A DNA stretch of 38,617 nucleotides from Streptomyces sp. (GTDB lineage Bacteria; Actinomycetota; Actinomycetes; Streptomycetales; Streptomycetaceae). The translations under genes were made by a program, and so were the position numbers. A model generated the notes under the pieces. That model saw only the letters and a program-made list of their open reading frames with translations. It ran no database searches and was not told where the DNA came from. Position 1 is the stretch's first letter, and each line of letters begins with the position of its first letter. The DNA lies in NCBI RefSeq assembly GCF_031181555.1, contig NZ_JAPSKQ010000049.1, forward strand, positions 1 through 38,617, written 5' to 3'. Shown piece by piece: positions 29,400 to 37,231 of the stretch.

Positions 29400-30116
29400 C
29401 TAGTACCAGTGGTTGGCCTGCCAGAACGACCACGCGCCGCAGGGGCTGCCGTAGCGGTCGTTCATGTAGTTGAGGCCCCACTTGATCTGGGTGGCCGGGT
29501 TGGTCTGCCAGTCGGCGCCGGCGGAGGCCATCTTGGAGCCCGGGAGCGCCTGGACCAGGCCGTAGGCGCCGGAGGAGGGGTTGACGGCGCGGTAGTTCCA
29601 GGTGGACTCGTGGTCCACGATGTTGCTGAAGCACTGGAACTGGTCGGCGGGCACCATCTGGCGCGCGATCGCCTGCACCTCGGCGACCGTGTACGAGCTC
29701 TGGACGGCGATGTCGGAGGCGTCGCGGGTCGCGGAGCGGCTGGCGGCGGTCTTGGCCTCCGCGCGCTCCTTCGCCTCCTGTTCCGCCTTCGCCCTCGCCT
29801 TCGCCGCCTTCTCGGCGGCCTCCTTCTTGGCGATCGCGGTTTCGGCGGCGGCCTTGCGGGCGGCCTCCTCCGCGTCCTTCTTGGCGCTCACGTCCGCGGC
29901 GATGGCCATGGTTTCGGCCTGCTGCGTCAGGGACGCGGTCTGCACCTGGGCCTGCTGGCCCGCGGGGATGTCCGCGAGCAGCGTGGTGCCGCTTGCCGTC
30001 GCTTCGGCGTCGTTGTTCTGCGCGGTGCTGCCCGAGGCAACGCCGACGACGCTTCCGACAGCGGTGACCGCGGTGGCCGAGGCCACTGCGAATCCCCGGA
30101 CCGAGATCCGGCTCAC
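29400..30116 (-). CDS. Secreted transglycosylase SLT-like protein with coiled coil
   Basis: 238 residues from GTG 30116. The N-terminal signal peptide is 'VSRISVRGFAVASATAVTAV' followed by 'GSVVGVASGSTAQ'. Residues about 45-135 form a long Ala/Glu/Lys-rich coiled coil ('AEEAARKAAAETAIAKKEAA' and similar). The last 80 residues resemble a compact lysozyme-like SLT domain: 'FSNIVDHESTWNYRAVNPSS' with a candidate catalytic Glu in 'HEST', 'GAYGLVQALPGSKM', and 'NDRYGSPCGAWSFWQANHWY'. It probably cleaves or remodels peptidoglycan. GGAAGG lies 7 nt before the GTG; an in-frame ATG at 30134 is an alternative. A long structured leader precedes it. Confidence 0.9.
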   Translation of the reverse strand: MSRISVRGFAVASATAVTAVGSVVGVASGSTAQNNDAEATASGTTLLADIPAGQQAQVQTASLTQQAETMAIAADVSAKKDAEEAARKAAAETAIAKKEAAEKAAKARAKAEQEAKERAEAKTAASRSATRDASDIAVQSSYTVAEVQAIARQMVPADQFQCFSNIVDHESTWNYRAVNPSSGAYGLVQALPGSKMASAGADWQTNPATQIKWGLNYMNDRYGSPCGAWSFWQANHWY

Positions 30117-30562
30117 ACGGTTTCCTTCCAGCATCGCCCGCTTCGGTGACCCTCGCGGACGCAATCGTGCCCCTGACACTGGCCTCCCCAACTGCGGGTC
30201 ACGGGAGGCACGGGCCCGGTGGGCAACTCCCACGGAGGGAGCGCCGCGTGCTGCTCGGGCGGCATACGACGACGCTATGCAGTTGAAACAGTGTCTTGCC
30301 GTGGTGCCGTACCTGCCCCACAACAAAAGTGTGGGGGTACCCCAGGGGTACAGGTGTGTCGTATGCGGGGCCTGACAGGAGTGAGACTCTGCCGTAACCC
30401 GACGGTGCAAGGCAATTCCCCGTTGCGTGTGAAAGCTCACACCCCGTTCGCTCCCGGGGAATCCAGGAAAGCCACACACGCGCCGGCGCCGCCCGGCTAG
30501 GCTCTACGCCTTTCCGGACGGCGCCAACTACCGCGTAAACGGCTCTTGCTGGAACCCGCGGG
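30117..30562 (-). other. Long leader/intergenic region with structured RNA potential
   Basis: 446 bp without a recognisable gene between the PhoH stop and the SLT-like gene, both leftward. GCATACGAC and GTCGTATGC (30262-30270 and 30358-30366) are complementary over 9 bp and enclose a region with CCCCACA/TGTGGGG (30316-30322/30330-30336), the palindrome GGGGTACCCC (30334-30343), a second GGGGTAC copy (30345-30351), and ACCTG/CAGGT (30311-30315/30351-30355). Several pairings exclude each other. A further small hairpin GTGTGA-N4-TCACAC occurs near 30430. I see no ydaO-type or other known riboswitch signature. Confidence 0.5.
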
Positions 30563-31888
30563 TCAGATCTGCCCGTCTTCGAGCATTTCGGTCACAAGGG
30601 CGGCGATCTGGGACCTCTCGGACCGCGTCAGGGTGACGTGCGCGAAGAGCGGGTGACCCTTCAGCTTCTCGACGACGGCGACCACACCGTCGTACCGGCC
30701 GACCCTCAGATTGTCCCGCTGGGCGACATCATGGGTCAGAACGACCCGCGAGTCGGCCCCGATACGGGACAGAACGGTCAGCAGGACGTTCCGTTCCAGC
30801 GACTGCGCCTCGTCCACGATCACGAACGCGTCGTGCAGCGAGCGGCCCCGGATGTGCGTCAGCGGCAGGACCTCCAGCATGCCGCGCGCGGTGACCTCCT
30901 CGATGACCTCACGGCTGGTGACCGCCGACAGCGTGTCGAAGACGGCCTGCGCCCAGGGGCTCATCTTCTCCGCCTCGGTGCCGGGCAGATAGCCGAGCTC
31001 CTGCCCGCCCACCGCGTACAGCGGGCGGAAGACCATCACCTTCTGGTGCTGCCGGCGCTCCAGCACCGCCTCGAGCCCCGCGCACAGCGCCAGCGCCGAC
31101 TTGCCGGTGCCGGCCCGGCCGCCCATGGACACGATCCCGACGTCGGGGTCGAGCAGCAGGTCGAGCGCGATCCGCTGCTCGGCGCTGCGGCCCTTGATGC
31201 CGAACACCTCCCGGTCGCCGCGCACCAGCCGGATGTTGCCCTCGGCGGTGACCCGCCCCAGCGCCTTGCCGCGCTCCGACTGGATGGTCAGCCCGGTGTG
31301 CACGGGCAGCTGGGCGGCTTCGGGCACGTACACGTGCCCCTCCTCGAAGAGGATGTCCACCTGCTCGCCGGGAAGGGTCAGTTCGGACATGCCGGTCCAG
31401 CCGGAGGCGTCCGTGATGGCGAGCTCCGCGCGGTACTCCTCGGCGAGGAGACCGACGGAGGACGCCTTGATCCTGAGCGGCAGGTCCTTCGACACGACGG
31501 TGACGTCGAACCCCTCGGCCTGCAGGTTGCGGGCGACCGCGAGGATGCGGGAGTCGTTGTCCCCCAGGCGGTAGCCACTGGGCAGCACGCTGGGGTCCGA
31601 GTGGTTGAGCTCGACCCGCACGGTTCCGCCGAGGTCCCCGGTCGGAATGGGGGCGTCGAGACGGCCGTACCGCACCCGGTAGTCGTCCAGCAGACGCAGC
31701 GCCTGACGGGCGAAATAGCCGAGTTCGGGATGGTTCCGCTTGGCCTCCAGTTCCGTCACCACGACGATGGGGAGCACGACCTCGTGCTCGTCGAAGCGGT
31801 TCAGGGCGTTCGGGTCGGCCAGCAGAACGCTGGTGTCGAGAACATAGGTGCGCCGGTCGGGCTTGTGGCGCTTTGCGCTGGTCACCAC
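30563..31888 (-). CDS. PIN domain - PhoH-like ATPase
   Basis: 441 residues from GTG 31888 (a second GTG follows immediately at 31885). Residues about 12-150 form a PIN nuclease domain with the acidic residues '[12 protein letters not shown]', '[10 protein letters not shown]', '[16 protein letters not shown]' and 'VVSKDLPLR'. The C-terminal half is a PhoH-type P-loop ATPase with Walker A '[10 protein letters not shown]' and Walker B '[11 protein letters not shown]'. This PhoH2-like fusion acts as a sequence-specific ribonuclease and RNA helicase in related organisms. No phoAT-like antitoxin gene is seen upstream. The start choice relies on a G-run 11 nt upstream and the beginning of the conserved region; the frame is open further upstream through low-complexity sequence. 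The leader may be more than 200 nt long. Confidence 0.92.
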   Translation of the reverse strand: MVTSAKRHKPDRRTYVLDTSVLLADPNALNRFDEHEVVLPIVVVTELEAKRNHPELGYFARQALRLLDDYRVRYGRLDAPIPTGDLGGTVRVELNHSDPSVLPSGYRLGDNDSRILAVARNLQAEGFDVTVVSKDLPLRIKASSVGLLAEEYRAELAITDASGWTGMSELTLPGEQVDILFEEGHVYVPEAAQLPVHTGLTIQSERGKALGRVTAEGNIRLVRGDREVFGIKGRSAEQRIALDLLLDPDVGIVSMGGRAGTGKSALALCAGLEAVLERRQHQKVMVFRPLYAVGGQELGYLPGTEAEKMSPWAQAVFDTLSAVTSREVIEEVTARGMLEVLPLTHIRGRSLHDAFVIVDEAQSLERNVLLTVLSRIGADSRVVLTHDVAQRDNLRVGRYDGVVAVVEKLKGHPLFAHVTLTRSERSQIAALVTEMLEDGQI

Positions 31889-32357
31889 GGAAGGACGTAC
31901 CCCCTCGGATGAGGTCGGGGAGCGACGGAGTGGATGCTGGGCCGGGCGGGCGGGAACAACGCGGCCGGTGAACGGCCCCCATGCGCAGCGGGCCGAGAAC
32001 CGGCCCTCCGCTGCTTCTTCCGTGCCGTGACCACACGGTGGGGCTGATGCAAAGGGCCTCCCGGGCGGACGGCTCCCATGCCGCCCGCTGAGATCCGACA
32101 CCCGTGGTTCGGGTGTCGACCTGTCTGGGTTATGCCCTCGAACAAGCCCCGCCATGCCACGGCATATGACGGCGCGCTGGTGAATTGCGCGTTACGCGGG
32201 GCGTTCGGCCCGGGTGCGCGGGCACGCGCGGGCAGTCCCGCGCGGGAGGCCGGGCGGACCCGGACGGACACGCTCCGGGGCCCGGACGGGCCCGTGCGGG
32301 GGCCGGTGACCTGCGGGAACGCCGGGGGACGCCGGGAAGGCGGTCGGCCGGGGCCGG
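31889..32357 (-). other. Intergenic/leader region of the phoH-like gene
   Basis: 469 bp with no convincing gene. Near 32096-32118 CGACACCCG pairs perfectly with CGGGTGTCG around a 5-nt loop, in the probable leader of the phoH-like message. Near 32225-32244 lies a second hairpin (listed as a terminator). The rest is GC-rich, with weak frames on both strands that lack codon bias. Confidence 0.5.
32225..32244 (-). terminator. Probable terminator of uppS
   Basis: CGCGCGGG (32225-32232) pairs perfectly with CCCGCGCG (32237-32244) around a CAGT tetraloop, about 115 bp past the uppS stop. Confidence 0.6.
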
Positions 32358-33131
32358 TCAGCCGCCGTAGCGCCGGTGGCGGGCGGCGTAGTCGCGCAGC
32401 GCGCGCAGGAAGTCGACCTTGCGGAAGGCCGGCCAGAAGACCTCGCAGAAGTAGTACTCCGAATGCGCGGTCTGCCAGAGCATGAATCCGGACAGCCGCT
32501 GCTCGCCGCTGGTGCGGATGACGAGGTCCGGGTCGGGCTGGGCGCGGGTGTAGAGGTGACGCCCGATCATGTCGACGTCGACGGCCTCGGCGAGCTCGTC
32601 CATCGAGACGCCCTTCTCGTGGGCGTCGAGCAGCATGGACCGCACCGCGTCGGCGATCTCCTGGCGGCCGCCGTATCCGATGGCGACGTTGACCACTATC
32701 CCGTCGATGTGCGCGGTGGCCTCCTCGGCCTCCTTCAGGGTGGTCTGCATCCCGGAGGGCAGCAGGTCGGGCGTCCCGACGTGGTGCACTCGCCAGCGTC
32801 CGTCGGCGGCGAGGGTGCGGACCACGTCCTCGATGATGCCGAGCAGCGGGACGAGTTCCTCCTTCGGCCGGTCGAAGTTGTCCGTCGACAGCAGCCAGAG
32901 GGTGACGACCTCGACGTCCGTCTCGGTGCACCAGCCGAGGAACTCCTCGATCTTGTCGGCACCGGCCCGGTGGCCGTGGACGGTGCTGGAACCCGCGGCC
33001 TTCGCCCACCGGCGGTTGCCGTCCATGATGACGCCGATGTGCTTGGGCACCTGAGCGGTGTCCAGGTGGCCTTCCACCCGGCGCGCGTACAGCCTGACCA
33101 GCAGGCCGCGCAGCTTGTCGCGCAGGTTCAC
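32358..33131 (-). CDS. uppS: Isoprenyl transferase (undecaprenyl diphosphate synthase family)
   Basis: 257 residues from GTG 33131. A cis-prenyltransferase that condenses isopentenyl diphosphate units onto an allylic diphosphate to make the polyprenyl carrier for wall synthesis. The catalytic D37 is in 'HIGVIMDGNRRWAKAAG'. 'GHRAGADKIEEFLGWC', 'TLWLLSTDNFDRP', 'VNVAIGYGGRQEI', 'DLVIRTSGEQRLSGFMLWQT' and 'SEYYFCEVFWPAF' are family signatures. Actinobacteria have more than one paralogue, so chain length is not certain. The start overlaps the stop of the upstream gene as GTGA. Confidence 0.95.
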   Translation of the reverse strand: MNLRDKLRGLLVRLYARRVEGHLDTAQVPKHIGVIMDGNRRWAKAAGSSTVHGHRAGADKIEEFLGWCTETDVEVVTLWLLSTDNFDRPKEELVPLLGIIEDVVRTLAADGRWRVHHVGTPDLLPSGMQTTLKEAEEATAHIDGIVVNVAIGYGGRQEIADAVRSMLLDAHEKGVSMDELAEAVDVDMIGRHLYTRAQPDPDLVIRTSGEQRLSGFMLWQTAHSEYYFCEVFWPAFRKVDFLRALRDYAARHRRYGG

Positions 33132-34111
33132 GTGATCGTCAGCCCCTCCGTACGGATCGGACAGGGACGGCACCCGCCGCGGCACGCGGCGCGGCCCGTT
33201 CCCGGCCGCGGGCGGCCCCTGTCCGTGTGGCGGTCCCCGGAGGCGAAGCCTACCCCTGCCGGGGCGGGGGTCCCCAAAGTCCGGGGGTGATGCGTTTGTC
33301 GGATGTGCTGCGGCGGCACACCGTTTGCGCGGTACCGCCGGAACCAGTCGCCCGCGCCGCCCTGTCCGAGCAGGACGATGACGGCGACCGCGCTGCCGAG
33401 CGGCAGGACGCCCAGCGGGACGCCCCGCGCCGTCGCGCTGAGGGCGAACAGGATCTGGAGGGAGGCCAGGACGATGGAGGCGGTCCGCACGCCGTTGCCC
33501 GCCTTCGGGTACCGGAACGCCAGGACGAAGAGCACCAGGGCCATCAGGTACGTCCCGAGGAACCGCCCCGCCGCCTCGGCACCGGCGGCGACACCGGCCA
33601 GGACGGTGAGCAGCACCCCGAGCCCGGTCGTCGCGAAGATCACCACCTGGGCGGCCCGCACGGTGCCGGGCATGACCGTGGGCCGGGACGGGTCGTGGTA
33701 CGGCGGGACGCCGGCCGCCCGGGCGTGGGGCGGAACACCGGCCGCCGGATACGGCTGGGCTGCTCCGGGCGCCGGATACGACGGAAAGCCCGGCGCCTGG
33801 GCGTGGGGGGCGGAGTGGGCGGGATGGACGGGGTGGCCCGGAGCACCGTGGGGGCCGGGCGACTGACCGGGCGCGGCGGGCAGGCCGTACTGACCGGGGT
33901 GGCCGTGCGGGCCTGGTGGGCCGCACCGACCGGGTCGGCCGGGCGGTCCGTACCGGCCGTACGGACCGGGCCGGTCGGGCCGCGGTACGGATGGCGGGGC
34001 CGGATGCTCGTCGACATGCCCGGGACTCCAGCCAGGGGGTCGGAGCGGAGAAGAAAAACGGGCCGGTCCGTGGGGGGGAGACGGACCGGCCCGAGGGGGG
34101 GTTTCCACCAT
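33128..34111 (-). CDS. Pro/Gly-rich membrane protein upstream of uppS (start uncertain)
   Basis: Up to 327 residues. The N-terminal half is a Pro/Gly/Tyr/His-rich tract ('PGPYGRYGPPGRPG', 'HGHPGQYGLPAAPG'). Four hydrophobic segments follow ('RAAQVVIFATTGLGVLLTVL', 'FLGTYLMALVLFVLAF', 'TASIVLASLQILFALSA', 'LGSAVAVIVLLGQ'). The last 50 residues look like translated intergenic DNA, with a TAGGCT -10-like sequence inside; the stop overlaps uppS. I do not recognise a named family. The start is unclear. ATG 34111/GTG 34108 have GAAGG nearby but put a terminator hairpin inside the frame. ATG 34017 has the best ribosome-binding site (GGAG, 8 nt) but is in another frame (see findings). Confidence 0.6.
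   Translation of the reverse strand: MVETPPRAGPSPPHGPARFSSPLRPPGWSPGHVDEHPAPPSVPRPDRPGPYGRYGPPGRPGRCGPPGPHGHPGQYGLPAAPGQSPGPHGAPGHPVHPAHSAPHAQAPGFPSYPAPGAAQPYPAAGVPPHARAAGVPPYHDPSRPTVMPGTVRAAQVVIFATTGLGVLLTVLAGVAAGAEAAGRFLGTYLMALVLFVLAFRYPKAGNGVRTASIVLASLQILFALSATARGVPLGVLPLGSAVAVIVLLGQGGAGDWFRRYRANGVPPQHIRQTHHPRTLGTPAPAGVGFASGDRHTDRGRPRPGTGRAACRGGCRPCPIRTEGLTIT
34051..34093 (-). terminator. Classical terminator-like hairpin with T-run
   Basis: On the minus strand a perfect 13-bp stem (34093-34081 with 34071-34059, CGGGCCGGTCCGT) closes a 9-nt C-rich loop and is followed by TTTTTCTT (34058-34051). It is one of only two hairpins in the window with a clear U-run. It lies upstream of the likely coding start of the Pro/Gly-rich protein and could act as an attenuator. 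Confidence 0.7.
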
Positions 34112-34658
34112 AACCCTTCGTAAGTGATGCTGCGTGCATCGGCGTGCCACAACTACTCTCCGGAATCGGATGACGACGCCTCGGCGTCCGCGGAAGCCGC
34201 CGTTCAGGCCGCCCGCGTGACCGAAACACAGCGGTATTCCGCCGAAAAACGCGCGCCGAGAGGCGACTGTGCAGGATGTGACGCCACAGGACCCGCATCG
34301 CGACAACCCTTCCGGCCGTCCCCCCGACGGGTGACCCGGCGCCGAACGCCGGCTTGACCCGCCCCGCGGCGAGCGGCGTACGGCGGGATGCGGGGCACGG
34401 GCACCGCGCAGCCCCCTCCACCGCGCGGTGCCGCCCGCGCAGCTTTGCTTGCGCGAATTACCTTGGTCTGAACTTACGTGATGCCGGGCCTCGGAGGCGA
34501 GCCGCCCCCGATAACGATGCGGAAACTCCGACCTCGACTCGCCGCAAGAACGAACAAGAAGAGCGAGAAGAACGAGAAGAGCAAGGGGGGCAAGGGGGAC
34601 GAGAAGGGCGGCGAGGAACGAGAGGGACGGGAAGGGAAGAGGGCAGGCACCGCTGTCG
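34112..34658. other. Non-coding or weakly coding stretch with purine tract
   Basis: 547 bp. From 34540 to 34653 the plus strand has no T at all, an A/G/C run dominated by GA and G clusters. GGCACCGCGC and GCGCGGTGCC (34400-34409, 34423-34432) form a 10-bp hairpin. A 75-78-codon plus-strand frame at 34124 or 34127 to 34357 has partly protein-like sequence but no ribosome-binding site. Nothing else is supported. Confidence 0.45.
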
Positions 34659-35462
34659 TCACCGCGCCGTCCGGCCGGGGCCGGGCTTGCGCGCCTCGAT
34701 GAGATGGCGGGTGCTGTGGGCCACGAACGCCCCCTCGGTCTCGATCCGCTCGTGCAGGGCGCGCAGCCGCGGCAGATACGCCTCGACGGTGAAGCCCGGG
34801 ACGATCCAGATGACCTTGCGCAGGAAGTGGACGACGGCGGCGATGTCGTGGAACTCCATGCGGAGCCGTTCGGCCCGCAGATCGACGACCTCCAGCCCGG
34901 CGGCCTCGGCGTCCCGCCGCTCGCGGTCGGGGTGCCGGGCGTTGCGCCGCTCCTCCGGCTGCGGCCCGAGGAAGTACTCGACGAGTTCGTAGACGCTGCC
35001 GGGCCCGACGTGCTGGGCGAAGTAGGTGCCGCCGGTCTCCAGCACCCGGGCGATCTCGGCCCAGCGCGCTTCGACGGGATGCCTGCTGACGACGAGGTCG
35101 AAGGCCCCGTCGGCGAAGGGCAGCGGCGCGTCCTCGGGCGAGGCGACCACGGCGACACCGCGGGGCCGGAGCAGGGCGGTGGCCTTGGCGACGTTGGGCG
35201 GCCATCCCTCGGTGGCGACGGTGAGCGGGGGACGCCGGGGGGCCTTGGCGAGGGCGAACTCGAGCACCTCCCCTCCCCCGGTCTGGATGTCCAGCGCGGC
35301 ACCGGCCCGGCCCAGCCGCTCGGCCATCGACACGGCGTACCCCCAGGAGGGCCTGGCCTCGGTGGCCCGGCCCTCGAACCAGGAGAAGTCCCATCCCTCG
35401 GTGGGGACGGAGGCGCCCTCCGCGACGAGATCGTCAAAAGAACGGGTCCGCTTGTCCGACAT
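34659..35462 (-). CDS. Class I SAM-dependent methyltransferase
   Basis: 267 residues. The Rossmann methyltransferase core is visible: motif I 'AALDIQTGGGEVLEFALA' (the glycine loop is QTGGGE instead of GxGxG), an acidic strand, 'LPFADGAFDLVVSRHPVEA' (motif post-II/IV), and 'RVLETGGTYFAQHVGPGSV' (motif V-VI). 'WSFEG'-type N-terminus 'WDFSWFEGRATE' is common in this subfamily. The substrate is unknown. The ATG has no clear ribosome-binding site but CATGAT lies 6 nt upstream, so it may also be leaderless. It shares the strand and a 74-bp gap with the LLM oxidoreductase gene. Confidence 0.88.
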   Translation of the reverse strand: MSDKRTRSFDDLVAEGASVPTEGWDFSWFEGRATEARPSWGYAVSMAERLGRAGAALDIQTGGGEVLEFALAKAPRRPPLTVATEGWPPNVAKATALLRPRGVAVVASPEDAPLPFADGAFDLVVSRHPVEARWAEIARVLETGGTYFAQHVGPGSVYELVEYFLGPQPEERRNARHPDRERRDAEAAGLEVVDLRAERLRMEFHDIAAVVHFLRKVIWIVPGFTVEAYLPRLRALHERIETEGAFVAHSTRHLIEARKPGPGRTAR

Positions 35463-35536
35463 GCCCCGATCATGCAGGACCGGGATGCGCCTCGTCGGCC
35501 GGATTACGACCGGATCACGTCCGGGTCACGTCCGGG

Positions 35537-36412
35537 TCACGACACCAGCGGCCGTACGTCCTCCGCCACGAACCGCACGAAGCCCTCGGGGTCCGGTTCG
35601 TCGCCGGTCGGCTGGAGGACGACCGAGTCGGCCCCGGCCTCGGCCAGCCGTTGGACCGCCTTGGCGACGGCGCCCGCGTCCCCGGCGACCCCGAGGTCCG
35701 GCTCCGCGCCGACGCCCTCGGCGACCAGCTCGGCCCGCAGCCGCTCGCCGGCGCCGGGTCCCGTGGCGGCGAGCAGGTAGACGACGACCTTGTGCGGCTC
35801 GGCGCCGCGACCGGCCGCGACGCGCCCCTCGTCGATGAGCCGGCGTGCGTGCCGGACACCTTCCGGTGAGGTGGTGGCGGTGAGGATGGTGCCGTCGGCG
35901 GCCTCACCGGTGAGCCGCACGGTGCGCGGCCCGGTGGCCCCGGCCAGCACCTCGACCTCGTGCTCCGGCGGCCAGTCGAGGGCGACGTCGTCGAGCTTGA
36001 CGTACCGCCCGTCGGTCGTGATCCGCTCCCCTCGCAGCAGGCCCCGCAGCGCGACGAGGTGCTCCCGCAGCAGGGTCACCGGCGACTCGGCTCTCGCCCC
36101 GACCTGGCCCATCCAGTCCTGCACCCCGTGTCCGACGCCGAGGATCGCGCGCCCGGGGAACATGCGGTGCAGGGTGGCGGCCTCCATGGCGGTGACGGCG
36201 ACGTTCCGCAAGGGCACGGGCAACAGCCCGATCCCGACCCGCACCCGCTCGGTCCACGCGAGCGCGGCGGCGGCGGCCGACATCCCGCCCTCCCGGAAAC
36301 AGTCCTCCCACAACCAGAGCTCCTCGAGCCCCACCTCATCCGCGAGCCGGGCAACGGAACGAAGACGCTCGGGGGCGAGCTGCGGACGGAAGACTGCGCC
36401 GAGTGTGGTCAT
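35537..36412 (-). CDS. LLM-class F420-dependent oxidoreductase
   Basis: 291 residues of the luciferase-like monooxygenase superfamily. A TIM-barrel beginning 'LGAVFRPQLAPERLRSVARL', 'EELWLWEDCFREGG', 'VRVGIGLLPVPLRNVAVTAM', 'FPGRAILGVGHG' fits the actinobacterial F420-binding branch. 'EVEVLAGATGPRTVRLTGEA' and the C-terminal 'VVLQPTGDEPDP' are also typical. The substrate cannot be predicted. A TAGGAC sequence lies 7 nt before the ATG, consistent with leaderless expression. A tandem CGGGTCACGTC repeat follows the stop. Confidence 0.9.
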   Translation of the reverse strand: MTTLGAVFRPQLAPERLRSVARLADEVGLEELWLWEDCFREGGMSAAAAALAWTERVRVGIGLLPVPLRNVAVTAMEAATLHRMFPGRAILGVGHGVQDWMGQVGARAESPVTLLREHLVALRGLLRGERITTDGRYVKLDDVALDWPPEHEVEVLAGATGPRTVRLTGEAADGTILTATTSPEGVRHARRLIDEGRVAAGRGAEPHKVVVYLLAATGPGAGERLRAELVAEGVGAEPDLGVAGDAGAVAKAVQRLAEAGADSVVLQPTGDEPDPEGFVRFVAEDVRPLVS

Positions 36413-36484
36413 GGTGGGGGTCCTACCCGGCAGGGGGCGGGTGAGTAACCACGTCGACGGAGCAACGGGCCCCCACCGGCTTGC

Positions 36485-37171
36485 TCACGCACCGCCGCTC
36501 GCGTTCCCCAGGGGATTGTCGAAATCGACGCTCTCGGCGATCAGCCGCAGAATCGCCCGGTACTCGTCCCGTCGCCCCTGGGCCGTCGTGGTGAGCGTGA
36601 GCACGGCGAGGCGTCTGCCGTCCGGGTGGGGCAGGTGCGCGTGCAGTTGGAGGAGCGGTTGCCGCGGCAGCCCGCTGCCGGGGGTCGGTGCCGACACCGT
36701 CTCGCTGAACGTGGCGGGCCCGCACGGAAGTTCGGCGAACTCGATCCGCGCGTGCCCGTCGGTGGACGTCACCGCACGGGCCGCGGTGACGCCTCGCGGG
36801 GCAACGCCGGTGTCCCGCCATGAAACGGTGAAGAGAGAGAACAACGGCACCCTGCTGTTCCCGGCGGACACGTCACCGACGTCGTCGCGGTGGAGACCGA
36901 TGGAGCAATGGACGGTGCCGACCTCACGGAGCGCGGCCAGCAACCGCTGTGCCGTGGCGAACTGAGCGATGAAATGCTGGCGTGCTCCGTCATCTGGAAC
37001 AGCGTCGAGAAGCGGAGTGACCGCCGCTCGCAGATCATCCGCTGCCCGGGAATCAGGAGAAGGAAGCAGCGCGTCGAGGGGAAGGGCCGTGAAGCCTGCG
37101 GGCTCGAAAAACCAGAGCTCCGCATGAGGGTCGTTGAACGAGTCGTCGAGGACGATTGTCAAATTGGCCAC
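36485..37171 (-). CDS. Hypothetical protein, type VII locus-associated type
   Basis: 228 residues from GTG 37171 with GGA 8 nt upstream. The sequence begins 'VANLTIVLDDSFNDPHAELW', has a helical middle ('QHFIAQFATAQRLLAALREV') and ends with a beta-rich half ('LLQLHAHLPHPDGRRLAVLT', 'AILRLIAESVDF'). No signal peptide or membrane span is evident. The layout (short N-terminal strand, Cys in 'ELPCGPATF', a final 'lP..drrlavLtltt' strand) resembles proteins I recall beside WXG100/type VII loci in Streptomyces. It follows the membrane protein gene by 60 bp and may be part of the same operon. Function is unknown. Confidence 0.7.
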   Translation of the reverse strand: MANLTIVLDDSFNDPHAELWFFEPAGFTALPLDALLPSPDSRAADDLRAAVTPLLDAVPDDGARQHFIAQFATAQRLLAALREVGTVHCSIGLHRDDVGDVSAGNSRVPLFSLFTVSWRDTGVAPRGVTAARAVTSTDGHARIEFAELPCGPATFSETVSAPTPGSGLPRQPLLQLHAHLPHPDGRRLAVLTLTTTAQGRRDEYRAILRLIAESVDFDNPLGNASGGA

Positions 37172-37231
37172 AAGTGATTCCGTACGTGAATCAGGGTTGG
37201 GCAGGAGAGGTTCCGACGCGCCTACTACGCT

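Noticed and set aside
30425..30445. GTGTGA-N4-TCACAC as a Crp site
   Set aside because: The half-site spacing is shorter than in the known TGTGA-N6-TCACA consensus and it is far from the gene start.
30117..30562. ydaO-type (c-di-AMP) riboswitch before the SLT-like gene
   Set aside because: Checked because such genes often carry it; the conserved purine-rich core sequences were not found.
34478..34702. Lys/Glu/Gly-rich peptide encoded across the T-free tract
   Set aside because: Low-complexity translation of a purine tract; charged runs appear in all three frames and no ribosome-binding site is present.
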